64,000 bases of DNA, taken from Trichomonas vaginalis G3 (lineage: Eukaryota; Parabasalia; Trichomonadida; Trichomonadidae). Where the stretch lies: NCBI RefSeq assembly GCF_026262505.1, contig NC_067207.1:8772082-8836081 (forward strand), in the 5' to 3' direction. A program made the position numbers and the translations under genes. The notes under the pieces are model-generated. The model searched no databases and had not been told where the DNA came from. It saw only the letters and a program-made list of their open reading frames with translations. Each line of letters begins with the position of its first letter. The first letter of the stretch is position 1. Shown here one piece after another: positions 49,879 through 58,356 of the stretch.

Positions 49879-51585
49879 ATGTCAAAATCTGTTCTTTGCT
49901 CAATCGAAAATGTTACAGAAGTTAGCTCCAAGGAAGGAGAAGTGCAAGGAACACTCTCATTGGTTGTTTCTGATAATAAATTCTATCTCTGTTTTGCAAT
50001 TTTAGATGGAACACCAACACAATATATCACTTCAGTATTTGATTATAAGAAAGTACAAGATGGAGATAATTGGAATCGATTAGAACCATTTTGCTTTAAT
50101 TGCACGCGAGTTTCAAATTTTACATTTTTTGAAAATCCTTACACAATTAAAATCAACGTTTTAAATGATTTAGTAGCTCGAAATTTCGTAATTTCTGATG
50201 CAGAAATTCTTTCGTTACCTATTTTCATTGAACAAATAATCTTAAATGGAATTGCAGTGCCAAGTTCAGGCAATAGGTACTCATTAGAGTTTTACCGAAA
50301 TGGTCATCATGGTGCTTATCCACTCATTCCAGCCAATATACAATTAAATGTAATTACTTTTAATAATCTCGAAGAATTTTTGATGGATGTCTTAAACTTC
50401 TTTGAGAAACTAATGTTACATCTTGACACGTGTCATTCAATACCTTTGGATAATCAATTTCCTATAAATAACGCAGCAAAAGCATTTAATCAAAGAATTA
50501 TCGAAAAAATCAACGATTATATATCCAAATTACCTGATTACGAACCAATAACTGTAGAGAACTTTAAATCAGCATTCGATGAAGCAGGAAAATTGAAAAA
50601 TCCTCAAGAATTTAAACTCAGATTATTCCATAGCAAAAAAGACAAAGAATTATTGCCAGAACTCATTCCGTTTGCTCTTAAAATATATCCACTCGATAGT
50701 ACTCAAGCGGAAAGAGAGAAAATTTCCGAAAATTTGACAAAAGAATTTTTACTTCTCCAAGAACAAGTAAGTTTGATACAGCAAGCTCAAGTTGATAACA
50801 ATAGCAAGCTATTTTCTACATTTAGAGTCATAGATCATGATGTAAATCGCACAGATCGAACTTCGATCGCATTTCGGAAGGATAATTCACCAGCAGCTTT
50901 AATTCTCAACCAATTACTGAAAATGTATGCGTTGTATAACCCACCTATCTCTTATTTACAAGGAATGAACGACTTATTTGTTCCGATTTTAACTGCATTC
51001 ATTCCAAACTACTCAGAAGACGGAATACCAATTGATAAAGATGGAAATGAGCTTGATTACAAGCCATTCCTGCCAATGATCTTCTGGTGTTTCGAATCTA
51101 TGGTCATAAACACTCAACAAATCAAGTTTTTGGAAAATGTAACACTTCACTGCGGCCAAATATCCGAAATCGTTCAAGATATATTGAATCACATTTCCCC
51201 GATGGCTGCAATTTGGTTCCGCCGTTATAACATGCAAGGTTTGCTCTGGTGTTATTCGGATTTTGTTTTATTGTTCAAGAGAACATTTGAAGACATTTGG
51301 ACAACGTGGTTCCAATTCAACGCGTGCGAACAACCTGACCAGTTCTTGAACTACTTCGTCGCAGCCATTTTAATTGCTTCCTTCGATGGATACACTCAAC
51401 TTGAAGAAATTTCAATAACTACGATGATGGATGCGTTTCCAAGGTTGCTGGCTTCTTTAGATCCGATTTATCTTGGAAAGATAGCGCTTTGGATACAAGA
51501 AAACTATAGACTTCAAGATAACAAAGTTATTAAAGAAAATAAGAAAGATATTTCTTTCGAATTCTTCCATCCAAGCTGGGAGTAA
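49879..51585 (+). CDS. TBC-domain Rab GTPase-activating protein
   Basis: 568 residues; the first in-frame ATG is at 49879 (MSKSVLCSIENV), although the frame is open from a GTG upstream. Residues 1-210 form a beta-rich N-terminal part (PH-like or DUF3548-like). The TBC domain spans about 290-530: the arginine finger in IDHDVNRTD (near 317) and the glutamine finger in SYLQGMNDL (near 358) are both present, followed by the helical core (MIFWCFESM, YNMQGLLWCYSDF). Such proteins speed GTP hydrolysis on Rabs; layout resembles TBC1D15/Gyp7. With both fingers intact it should be active. The target Rab is unknown. Confidence 0.88.
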   Translation: MSKSVLCSIENVTEVSSKEGEVQGTLSLVVSDNKFYLCFAILDGTPTQYITSVFDYKKVQDGDNWNRLEPFCFNCTRVSNFTFFENPYTIKINVLNDLVARNFVISDAEILSLPIFIEQIILNGIAVPSSGNRYSLEFYRNGHHGAYPLIPANIQLNVITFNNLEEFLMDVLNFFEKLMLHLDTCHSIPLDNQFPINNAAKAFNQRIIEKINDYISKLPDYEPITVENFKSAFDEAGKLKNPQEFKLRLFHSKKDKELLPELIPFALKIYPLDSTQAEREKISENLTKEFLLLQEQVSLIQQAQVDNNSKLFSTFRVIDHDVNRTDRTSIAFRKDNSPAALILNQLLKMYALYNPPISYLQGMNDLFVPILTAFIPNYSEDGIPIDKDGNELDYKPFLPMIFWCFESMVINTQQIKFLENVTLHCGQISEIVQDILNHISPMAAIWFRRYNMQGLLWCYSDFVLLFKRTFEDIWTTWFQFNACEQPDQFLNYFVAAILIASFDGYTQLEEISITTMMDAFPRLLASLDPIYLGKIALWIQENYRLQDNKVIKENKKDISFEFFHPSWE

Positions 51586-52194
51586 CTCACTCATTGCTTT
51601 TTGTTTGTAAAATAAACATTATTTTTATAACTTTCCTTTAAAAAATGAATCAAATAAAAATACAAAATTATTTTCATAAATAAACATTGATGGTTGAGAA
51701 ATTCATTGAAAAGTATCTATAGATCAATATTTTATTATTAACATCTTATTGATTCTTAAATATGATTTTTTATATCTTTTTCTATTTGAAGATAATCCGA
51801 AATTTAATGAAAAAATATGCACCGACAAAATTTTATGAGGAATAATATCCATGCTCTTGTAGAATAAAGAGAAATTAAATTTCATCTCGAAAAAAAAACA
51901 GCATAAGTTGTACCAATGGATGCCAAATATAAAAATATACTTAAAATATTATATAAATTGTATTCACCTTACCTTACAAGTTTTTCTATCACGAGAACAT
52001 TTCATTCAAAAAATGAGTCGCATTGAAAAATTTTACTAAAATCTCATAATACTTGTATATTCGTTGAATATTGTCCGGATTTTCAATAAAAAACTTCTAC
52101 CAACGGTTCGATTTAAAAGGTTTACACAAAATTTTTTCCCGATGAAAAAAAAAATTCACATACAAAAACTTGGACGTTATTTTTTTATTATTGA
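51586..52194. other. AT-rich intergenic region
   Basis: 600 bases upstream of the choline-transporter-like gene. TCACAT at 52156-52161 is initiator-like, about 37 bases before the ATG. A GGTTCGA at about 52105 recalls a tRNA T-loop but no cloverleaf fits around it. Confidence 0.5.
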
Positions 52195-54189
52195 ATGGGT
52201 GTAAGATCGGGACCTCCGAACGGATCAGAAGAATCCAAGAAAGAGTGGGGAAACTATGAATACCCAGGTGATGTTAAACATATGAAGTGCCATAATTGCT
52301 TTTGCGCGATTATTTTCCTTATTTTATTTGGATGCATGATTGCTTTGCTTGTTATTGGTATAGTGAAGGGTAAGATTTGGACATTAACACATTCTTGGGA
52401 TACTCACGGATTTTACTGTGGATATGATAACACGCAATTAGATGTTAAAGATCTTCCAGAAAATTATACAAAGCCAAACCTTGTTGACTATCCATATCTT
52501 TTCTTCGATGCTCTCAATGTCTCTCGGCAGATTTGTGTCAAGAAATGTCCAACATCTGGCTCACTTCAAGATATTCTTCAATATAATGCTACACAAACAG
52601 GTCATGATAAGCTCCAGTATCTTGATAACTCAACATATAACACAGGCTACTATCCAGATGCTAACGAAACATATCAATATACCACAAAAGAGTACTTCAA
52701 CAGATGTATCCCAGATGTTGATCTTGAAAAGGATATTATCAATGGTACTCAGTTCGTTAATGGTTTACAGCAGGCAATTGATGCCATTCCAGCCCTTTCT
52801 AGCGCTTTGAATTCAGTTTATTCACTTAGATGGCAAATTCTTGTTTGCGCTCTTGGTTCCCTTGTTATCGGCCTTATTTGGATCATGCTCCTCCGCTGCT
52901 TGACAGGCTGCATTGTCTATTTCGTTGTTATCCTCGTCCCAGTCTCTTTGATCGGTATTGGTGTCTGGCTTTTCGTCAACGGAAGTGTCATGGGTACAAT
53001 TAAGGAGGTCGTCAGCACAAAGAAGCTCTCCGGTGCTCAGATTACCGCTGTTGTCATATGGTGCATCGCATTCATCATTATTCTCATCATTATCTTCCTT
53101 TGGAGCAAACTAAAGTCCGCTGTAGCCATCATTAAGGTCGCCGCTATGGCTCTTGGCTATAACTTCTTAGTTATTTTCGTTCCGATTATTACGATGATCT
53201 TCTGCTTCTTATTCTGGGCAGCCCTTTTGGTTTCATCGGTAACTCTTTACACTTCCGCTAGTTTCAAGTACGAAATCGACAACGATGGCAATGATAAAGG
53301 AATCGGCCAAGTCAAGTTTGATTTGAACAAGGTTCTTCAGTACATGCTTATTTACAACTTTGTCTACCTTATTTTCATTTCCGTCCATATGTATTTCGTC
53401 AATTATTACGCATCTTCAGTTTCCATTGTCAAATGGTACTTCTCAGGCCAAGGCGGCAAGACATGCTGTGGATGCTCATGCTTCTTCGGCTTCTGGCTTG
53501 CATGGACAAAGGCATTAGGTACAATTACCATTTCCAGCCTCATTATGACACCTCTCTACCTCTTTATCATCTTCATGGAGTATCTTGACAGGAAGTCCAA
53601 GATGGAAAACGCTCCAATTTTCATCCAATTCCTTATCAAATGCTTGAAATGCTGCTTATGGTGCTTCACGAAGATCGTACAGTACTTGAACAAGGTGTTG
53701 TTCACTATCCAGCAGATTTTCAACACAAACTTTGGTCCATCTGCCAAACTTGTCGTTGATGTTGTGATATCTGACGCACTTTTGACAGTTATGCTTAATG
53801 GTATCTCATTCTTCATCCTCTTCCTTTCCAAGGTTGTTGTTTCCGTAATTACTACATTGTTATTCATGATTTGGGCTTATTACGGAAAGAATTCTTCAAT
53901 TGCAGGCTCTCTTCTTGCTGCTTTTGTTGTTTTCTTCCTTTCTTACATCGTATCATCATTCCTACTCTCTGCTTACGACAACATCATTGATATTGTCTTT
54001 GTTTGTTACCAATCTGAGAAATCTATCGATGGATACTCAGCTGGTGAAGCTTCCAACATGGTCAACCAGACAATTGATGATATGAAGAGCGCACACCAGT
54101 CTGAAAATACTAATAATAAGGTGTCCGCTAAGAAAATGGAAGATGTCAAGGATGATAAGACAGAAATTGCTGTTAAGTATGGTAAGTAA
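52195..54189 (+). CDS. Choline-transporter-like protein (CTL/SLC44)
   Basis: 664 residues. A short cytosolic N-terminus is followed by the first span (CAIIFLILFGCMIALLVIG), a large extracellular loop (about 60-205) with paired cysteines and several N-glycosylation sites (NYT, NVS, NST, NGT), and then about nine more spans. The stretch YYASSVSIVKWYFSG and the cysteine cluster GGKTCCGCSCFFGF match the conserved core of SLC44 proteins. They carry choline or ethanolamine at plasma or organelle membranes, feeding phospholipid synthesis. Parabasalids scavenge lipids, so uptake is plausible. The hydrophilic tail ends in a Lys/Asp-rich region. Length is typical. Confidence 0.9.
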   Translation: MGVRSGPPNGSEESKKEWGNYEYPGDVKHMKCHNCFCAIIFLILFGCMIALLVIGIVKGKIWTLTHSWDTHGFYCGYDNTQLDVKDLPENYTKPNLVDYPYLFFDALNVSRQICVKKCPTSGSLQDILQYNATQTGHDKLQYLDNSTYNTGYYPDANETYQYTTKEYFNRCIPDVDLEKDIINGTQFVNGLQQAIDAIPALSSALNSVYSLRWQILVCALGSLVIGLIWIMLLRCLTGCIVYFVVILVPVSLIGIGVWLFVNGSVMGTIKEVVSTKKLSGAQITAVVIWCIAFIIILIIIFLWSKLKSAVAIIKVAAMALGYNFLVIFVPIITMIFCFLFWAALLVSSVTLYTSASFKYEIDNDGNDKGIGQVKFDLNKVLQYMLIYNFVYLIFISVHMYFVNYYASSVSIVKWYFSGQGGKTCCGCSCFFGFWLAWTKALGTITISSLIMTPLYLFIIFMEYLDRKSKMENAPIFIQFLIKCLKCCLWCFTKIVQYLNKVLFTIQQIFNTNFGPSAKLVVDVVISDALLTVMLNGISFFILFLSKVVVSVITTLLFMIWAYYGKNSSIAGSLLAAFVVFFLSYIVSSFLLSAYDNIIDIVFVCYQSEKSIDGYSAGEASNMVNQTIDDMKSAHQSENTNNKVSAKKMEDVKDDKTEIAVKYGK

Positions 54190-54633
54190 AATTTTCAATG
54201 TTTATTTTTTTATTTCTAATTACTGTTTACTTCTTTTTTTCTAAGTCATTCCCAAATTATGATTTATCTCATATTTTACTTTTATACACTATGTAGCAAT
54301 TAACAAATCTTAAAACAAAGCTCTGAGCTCTTATGGGCTTAATTCTTGTCAGCAAATGTTCGGAAAAAAGAATAAATTTAAAGAAATATGAATACGGATA
54401 GACCAATGTATATTGTAAACATATTTAGGTTGAATGAAATCAAAACAATATGTTTTTTCAATAAGGAAATTAATTTATTGATTTCACTATTTTCTTTTTT
54501 TGACCCATTCAATAATGGAGTGCTTTGTACAGCCAAGGTTCTAGTTTTCTCTGTCTTCTTATCAAATTTTATTACTCAAGAATTCAATTTAAAAAAAAAT
54601 ATTTCTCAATGAAAAAAAGAAACATACAATACT
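54190..54633. other. Convergent AT-rich intergenic region
   Basis: About 440 bases between two converging genes. A 74-codon frame at 54388 has no motif and no initiator and is probably chance. Confidence 0.55.
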
Positions 54634-55392
54634 TTATTTAATATGAGAATCGATTAGAGTTTCATAAGGATTTGCTAAAAACTTATCTTGCAATATAATC
54701 AATGCGAAAAAGATGTATTTCAAATCCATCATGAAATAGATAACATTTGCGAAAAGGGCAAGCATTAGAAAGATCATATCCATCATATTTTCTTGGATTA
54801 TATAATAAATGTAAATAGGGAAAATAATTATTGTTCCAAACAATATTATATAGTCGAGGAAGAAACCTGGTGCGTTGATTTCTCCTTGTTTGATGTAATT
54901 CAGTTTGTTTAACATAGTCGAGAAAATATAGAAGCTAATATTGTAAATAATCAATGAAGCATAGTGAATAGTACTAAGACTGTTTGGATTTGATATTAGG
55001 AGTGTAATATGGCTAATTGTGAGAAAAATTACGGAAACAAATTCGAATTTCAGATATTTTGAAGCGAGTAATTTTGCTTTAGGAGCTGCATTGTAAATCA
55101 TATGTTTGTAATATCTTTGAACCATGAAGTGAATCCTAACGTGCGAAATAATTTGAAAAATATCAAAAAGAATAACAATCCAATAGTAATCAGATAGTAA
55201 TATAGCTGATTTTGTGGGTATAATTCCTTCCGGAAGATCTCCATCAACTAATAGACAGCCAGTTGAAATTAATACACCTGTTAAAGGAGATAAAAGGCCA
55301 ACCCAAAATACATTCGATGGGAATGAGCATGCTGCCTTTGTAATCCCATATAGCATTCGAAAAACTCGCTTAATATAAGTCTTTTTATCCAT
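54634..55392 (-). CDS. Six-span membrane protein, unrecognised
   Basis: 252 residues with about six hydrophobic spans starting near 26 (VFWVGLLSPLTGVLISTGCL). The span count and a conserved-looking first loop are compatible with the FRAG1/DRAM/Sfk1 (PGAP2, TMEM150) group, but no diagnostic motif is clear. The tail is short (YETLIDSHIK). On the minus strand TCATTT (complement of 55415-55420) is initiator-like about 25 bases before the ATG. No signal peptide; first residues are basic, suggesting a cytosolic N-terminus. Confidence 0.6.
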   Translation of the reverse strand: MDKKTYIKRVFRMLYGITKAACSFPSNVFWVGLLSPLTGVLISTGCLLVDGDLPEGIIPTKSAILLSDYYWIVILFDIFQIISHVRIHFMVQRYYKHMIYNAAPKAKLLASKYLKFEFVSVIFLTISHITLLISNPNSLSTIHYASLIIYNISFYIFSTMLNKLNYIKQGEINAPGFFLDYIILFGTIIIFPIYIYYIIQENMMDMIFLMLALFANVIYFMMDLKYIFFALIILQDKFLANPYETLIDSHIK

Positions 55393-55687
55393 TTTATTGA
55401 ATAGAAATTATAAAAAATGAATAAAAAAACTATGCTGAGCGATCAAAAACATGGATATCAAATTCAGAAAGCAAATTTAAATATAATTATATCATTTAGA
55501 TACGAAATCAAAAATATTGTTAAATTATTTATGACATGTAAAATTTCTTAAGAATTTACGCGTCATTTTCAATAACATGACATGTAAAGCTCACAATTTT
55601 TGTTATATTTCTGAAAAAAAATAAAACTTTTTTTTTCTCCAAAACTTCTTTAGATGAATTAAATATTCATCTTTTGGAAAAATATGT

Positions 55688-57730
55688 TTATTCAAGACCA
55701 GTATCCTTGATATTGAAGAATCCATTAGCGCCCTCTTCTTCGAAATCGTTCTTGAATGGATCGTCTGTATCTCCCATGACAGAAGTTGTCCAAAGTGGGT
55801 TGTCGTTTGTGACTGGAGCAGTTGAGCTGTTCGGGACCCGGAAGACTGTTTCTTCTGCCATTTCGACGCATGAATCACTGGACTCCTCGTGCTTAGCGTG
55901 AGTTGTGAAGAACCAAACGAGAACTGCAATGAGAACAATCAAAATAACGCCACCGACAGCAGCACCGATAATTAGTGGAAGCTGGGACTTTGCATTTGGA
56001 GTTGGATCTCCACCCAAAGCTGCGAGTGGGATATTAGCTTCAACTTCAATGACAATCATTGTGTTTGTCTGGGTTTCTTCTTCTTTGTATGTAATATAGT
56101 AACCACCCTTATTATCTGTCTCGTTTACTTCAATAATTGTAGTTGTGGTGACATTTGTTTCGTACCATGTAGAAATTACTGAAATAGTACTTGGGCCTTC
56201 AAATGATGCTGGTGGAACGTACCAACCTGAGAAGGCGGATCTTGTTGGAATTGGAGATGTGATTGGTGTGATGAATGGTGTGGAATGGGGTGTTGAATGT
56301 GGAGTAGAATGTGGTGTGGAATGTCCTGTTGAATGTGGTGTTGAATGGGGTGTTTTAACGTTAGTTGCCTTTACAGTAAATGTTGTGACCTGACCTATCC
56401 ATGGATTTTTACCACTTTCCTTTGTCTTAGCAGTTGAATATTTGGGAGGAATAGGTGAACTTGTTGTTGCTCTTGGTAAGCGAGTAATTGGTGTGGCGAC
56501 ATATGTGTACGATGTGGGATCAACGATCTCAAATGTTTCTTTTTCGGGAACTGTAGTAGGATTACTTGATCTTGCATGTTCAGCTTTAGTTTCTGGATTA
56601 TCTGCATTAGGATTCAAAGTTCCGCAATTAGTAAGTTCACCATCAGACTGAATTGAAGTCTGGCCATAGTTAACACTTGGGCCAGCCGCAGAAACAATAT
56701 TATCAATATTTGAATAAGTGCCAAAGTTATCATTCATTGACTGGAGTTGGCAGTTACCAGCTACCAAAATAGCATGACCTGCGCCGTGTCCCCTTGAATA
56801 TGCTTTGTCACCAGCAGAGTTTCCTCCATAGCAGTTGCCTTGTGAAACAAATTGTGCTTGTGGCCCCGCAGAATTTTCGACATAATCTGCAACAGCTGCC
56901 ACACCACCACCACCACGAACACTGAGTGATGGAATGTTAGAAATTTCCATTATTTTCCGTTTACTTTGATCAGTTACAGATTCTTGATTGTTAAATTGGG
57001 TTTGGTAGTTTAATGTATTTGAAAGGATTTTAGAGTTGACAATCTTAAGAAGTTTTGTATTGCAAGAGTAGACACCTGCTCCATTGTAAGCAGCTTTATT
57101 GCTCTGTATTGTGCAAACTTGTAAATAGGCTTGAGCTGCCATTGAGAAAGAAAGGCCACCACCGAATTCTGATCCTGTATTTGATGTAAATTGGCAGTCA
57201 TAGCACATCATTGTGTTACTGTTATCATTGTCATTTTCTCCTTGGTAATAAACACCACCACCATAACGATAAGCAGTATTATTGTGTACATTGCAGTCTT
57301 TTAGTAAAATTGCAGAAGCAATTGAGCAGAGACCACCACCAACGGTTGCGACGTTATTTCCAAGTTCTAGCTTACCTGTATTGCCACCTTCACAAAGCAG
57401 TGTGCAATATGAAATAAAAATACCACCACCAGAGCCAGTTGCTGGACCTGTGCCAAATGCGTAGTTATTTGTAATGGCAATATTGCCTGATATCGTAATT
57501 GAAGATGAATAAAATTCATTTTGGCGCTTCGTGGCAGCAGCATTGCCTTCCGATATCGTACGATCTACATCAATATAATTTTGAAGCTGAGAATCATTTT
57601 CATCGTCGATTTTAATAAATGTTGGAGTATCAGCTCCAGCATTTTCTAAAAAGGATGCAATGTCGATATTTCCATCAGCATCAAATGGTATGTTGAAAGA
57701 TTGTGCAAAGGAAAAGAAAAATAAAAACAT
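55688..57730 (-). CDS. Pmp-like (GGGI/FxxN-type) surface protein with membrane anchor
   Basis: 680 residues. A short signal peptide (MFLFFFSFAQS) precedes a repeat domain (about 85-330) with GGGIFIS, GGGLCSI, GGGVYYQG, GGGLSFS and NNxA/SNTxS motifs, the right-handed beta-helix style of chlamydial polymorphic membrane proteins; T. vaginalis has a family of these. A Pro/Thr/Ser stalk follows, including six or more TPHS repeats (about 460-490). One membrane span lies at about 584-608. The 72-residue tail has NPLW and DPF, which resemble sorting signals (NPxY-type, AP-2 binding). It is probably a cell-surface adhesin of bacterial ancestry. Confidence 0.85.
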   Translation of the reverse strand: MFLFFFSFAQSFNIPFDADGNIDIASFLENAGADTPTFIKIDDENDSQLQNYIDVDRTISEGNAAATKRQNEFYSSSITISGNIAITNNYAFGTGPATGSGGGIFISYCTLLCEGGNTGKLELGNNVATVGGGLCSIASAILLKDCNVHNNTAYRYGGGVYYQGENDNDNSNTMMCYDCQFTSNTGSEFGGGLSFSMAAQAYLQVCTIQSNKAAYNGAGVYSCNTKLLKIVNSKILSNTLNYQTQFNNQESVTDQSKRKIMEISNIPSLSVRGGGGVAAVADYVENSAGPQAQFVSQGNCYGGNSAGDKAYSRGHGAGHAILVAGNCQLQSMNDNFGTYSNIDNIVSAAGPSVNYGQTSIQSDGELTNCGTLNPNADNPETKAEHARSSNPTTVPEKETFEIVDPTSYTYVATPITRLPRATTSSPIPPKYSTAKTKESGKNPWIGQVTTFTVKATNVKTPHSTPHSTGHSTPHSTPHSTPHSTPFITPITSPIPTRSAFSGWYVPPASFEGPSTISVISTWYETNVTTTTIIEVNETDNKGGYYITYKEEETQTNTMIVIEVEANIPLAALGGDPTPNAKSQLPLIIGAAVGGVILIVLIAVLVWFFTTHAKHEESSDSCVEMAEETVFRVPNSSTAPVTNDNPLWTTSVMGDTDDPFKNDFEEEGANGFFNIKDTGLE
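56277..56348. repeat. 12-bp minisatellite encoding TPHS repeats
   Basis: Six imperfect 12-bp units (GGTGTTGAATGG and variants; one reads CCTGTTGAATGT) lie inside the stalk of the Pmp-like gene. The unit is four codons, so copy changes keep frame. Confidence 0.85.
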
Positions 57731-58356
57731 TAAAAAAATTGAAAAAATTTATGTCAAGCCGCCATGTAAATCAGATTTTTTACAGAAATAAACTAATTAA
57801 ATTTCCTAATGCTTAGTTATAATTTACAACGACTAAAAATATATTGGAAAAGTGACAAATTTTCGACTTCTGAGCTGAAAAATGTCAGAATTACTTGTGG
57901 AAATTTTTGATTCAAAATCTATGGGCATATCAAACCATGAAAGACCAGAACCAGTAATGAGGGGATACATTTAATAACAATATATAAACATGGTCTATGA
58001 ACTCTATATAAGCTAAAAAACACGAAATTTAAACACTTTGAAACAAAAATTTATTGATAAATTAAAGTATTTAGCAGTGCACAAACGAATACATTTTGTA
58101 TTCCTTATAATGAATCAAAATATTCATGATTCAGTGAAACTGAATATTAACAAAATGACAAAGAAAAATTGATGGTCCAAAGTGACAATTATTTTATCTT
58201 ATCAAAAATGTCACTTTTATTAAAATTTTATATAAGAGCAGCGATTTTATTCAGATAAAATATGAAAAAGACTTAAAATGGGATCATAAAAATTACAAAA
58301 AATATCCTGATTGGACTACAACCGATCGCCTCTGAAAAATAAAATTTCAGAGAAAA
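57731..58356. promoter_or_regulatory. Divergent region with inverted GTGAC elements and a micro-frame
   Basis: 625 bases between divergent starts. AAAAGTGAC at 57848-57856 precedes a 30-codon frame. AAAGTGACA (58179-58187) and TGTCACTTT (58209-58217) form a perfect 9-bp inverted repeat about 140 bases before the ATG at 58357. No strict TCAYWW site lies close to that ATG (TCAGAG is nearest). Confidence 0.45.
57882..57974 (+). CDS. Possible 30-residue micro-protein or gene remnant
   Basis: ATG at 57882 reads MSELLVEIFDSKSMG and ends MRGYI-TAA. Composition is protein-like and not AT-driven, and AAAAGTGAC lies about 26 bases before it. It could be a tiny gene, the 5' remnant of a lost one, or chance. 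Confidence 0.2.
   Translation: MSELLVEIFDSKSMGISNHERPEPVMRGYI

Noticed and set aside
52100-52112. GGTTCGATT resembling a tRNA T-loop
   Set aside because: No acceptor stem, D arm or anticodon arm can be laid out in the preceding 75 bases.
54388-54612. 74-codon frame in a convergent intergenic region
   Set aside because: Low-complexity, Phe/Asn-rich composition expected from AT-rich DNA; no motif.
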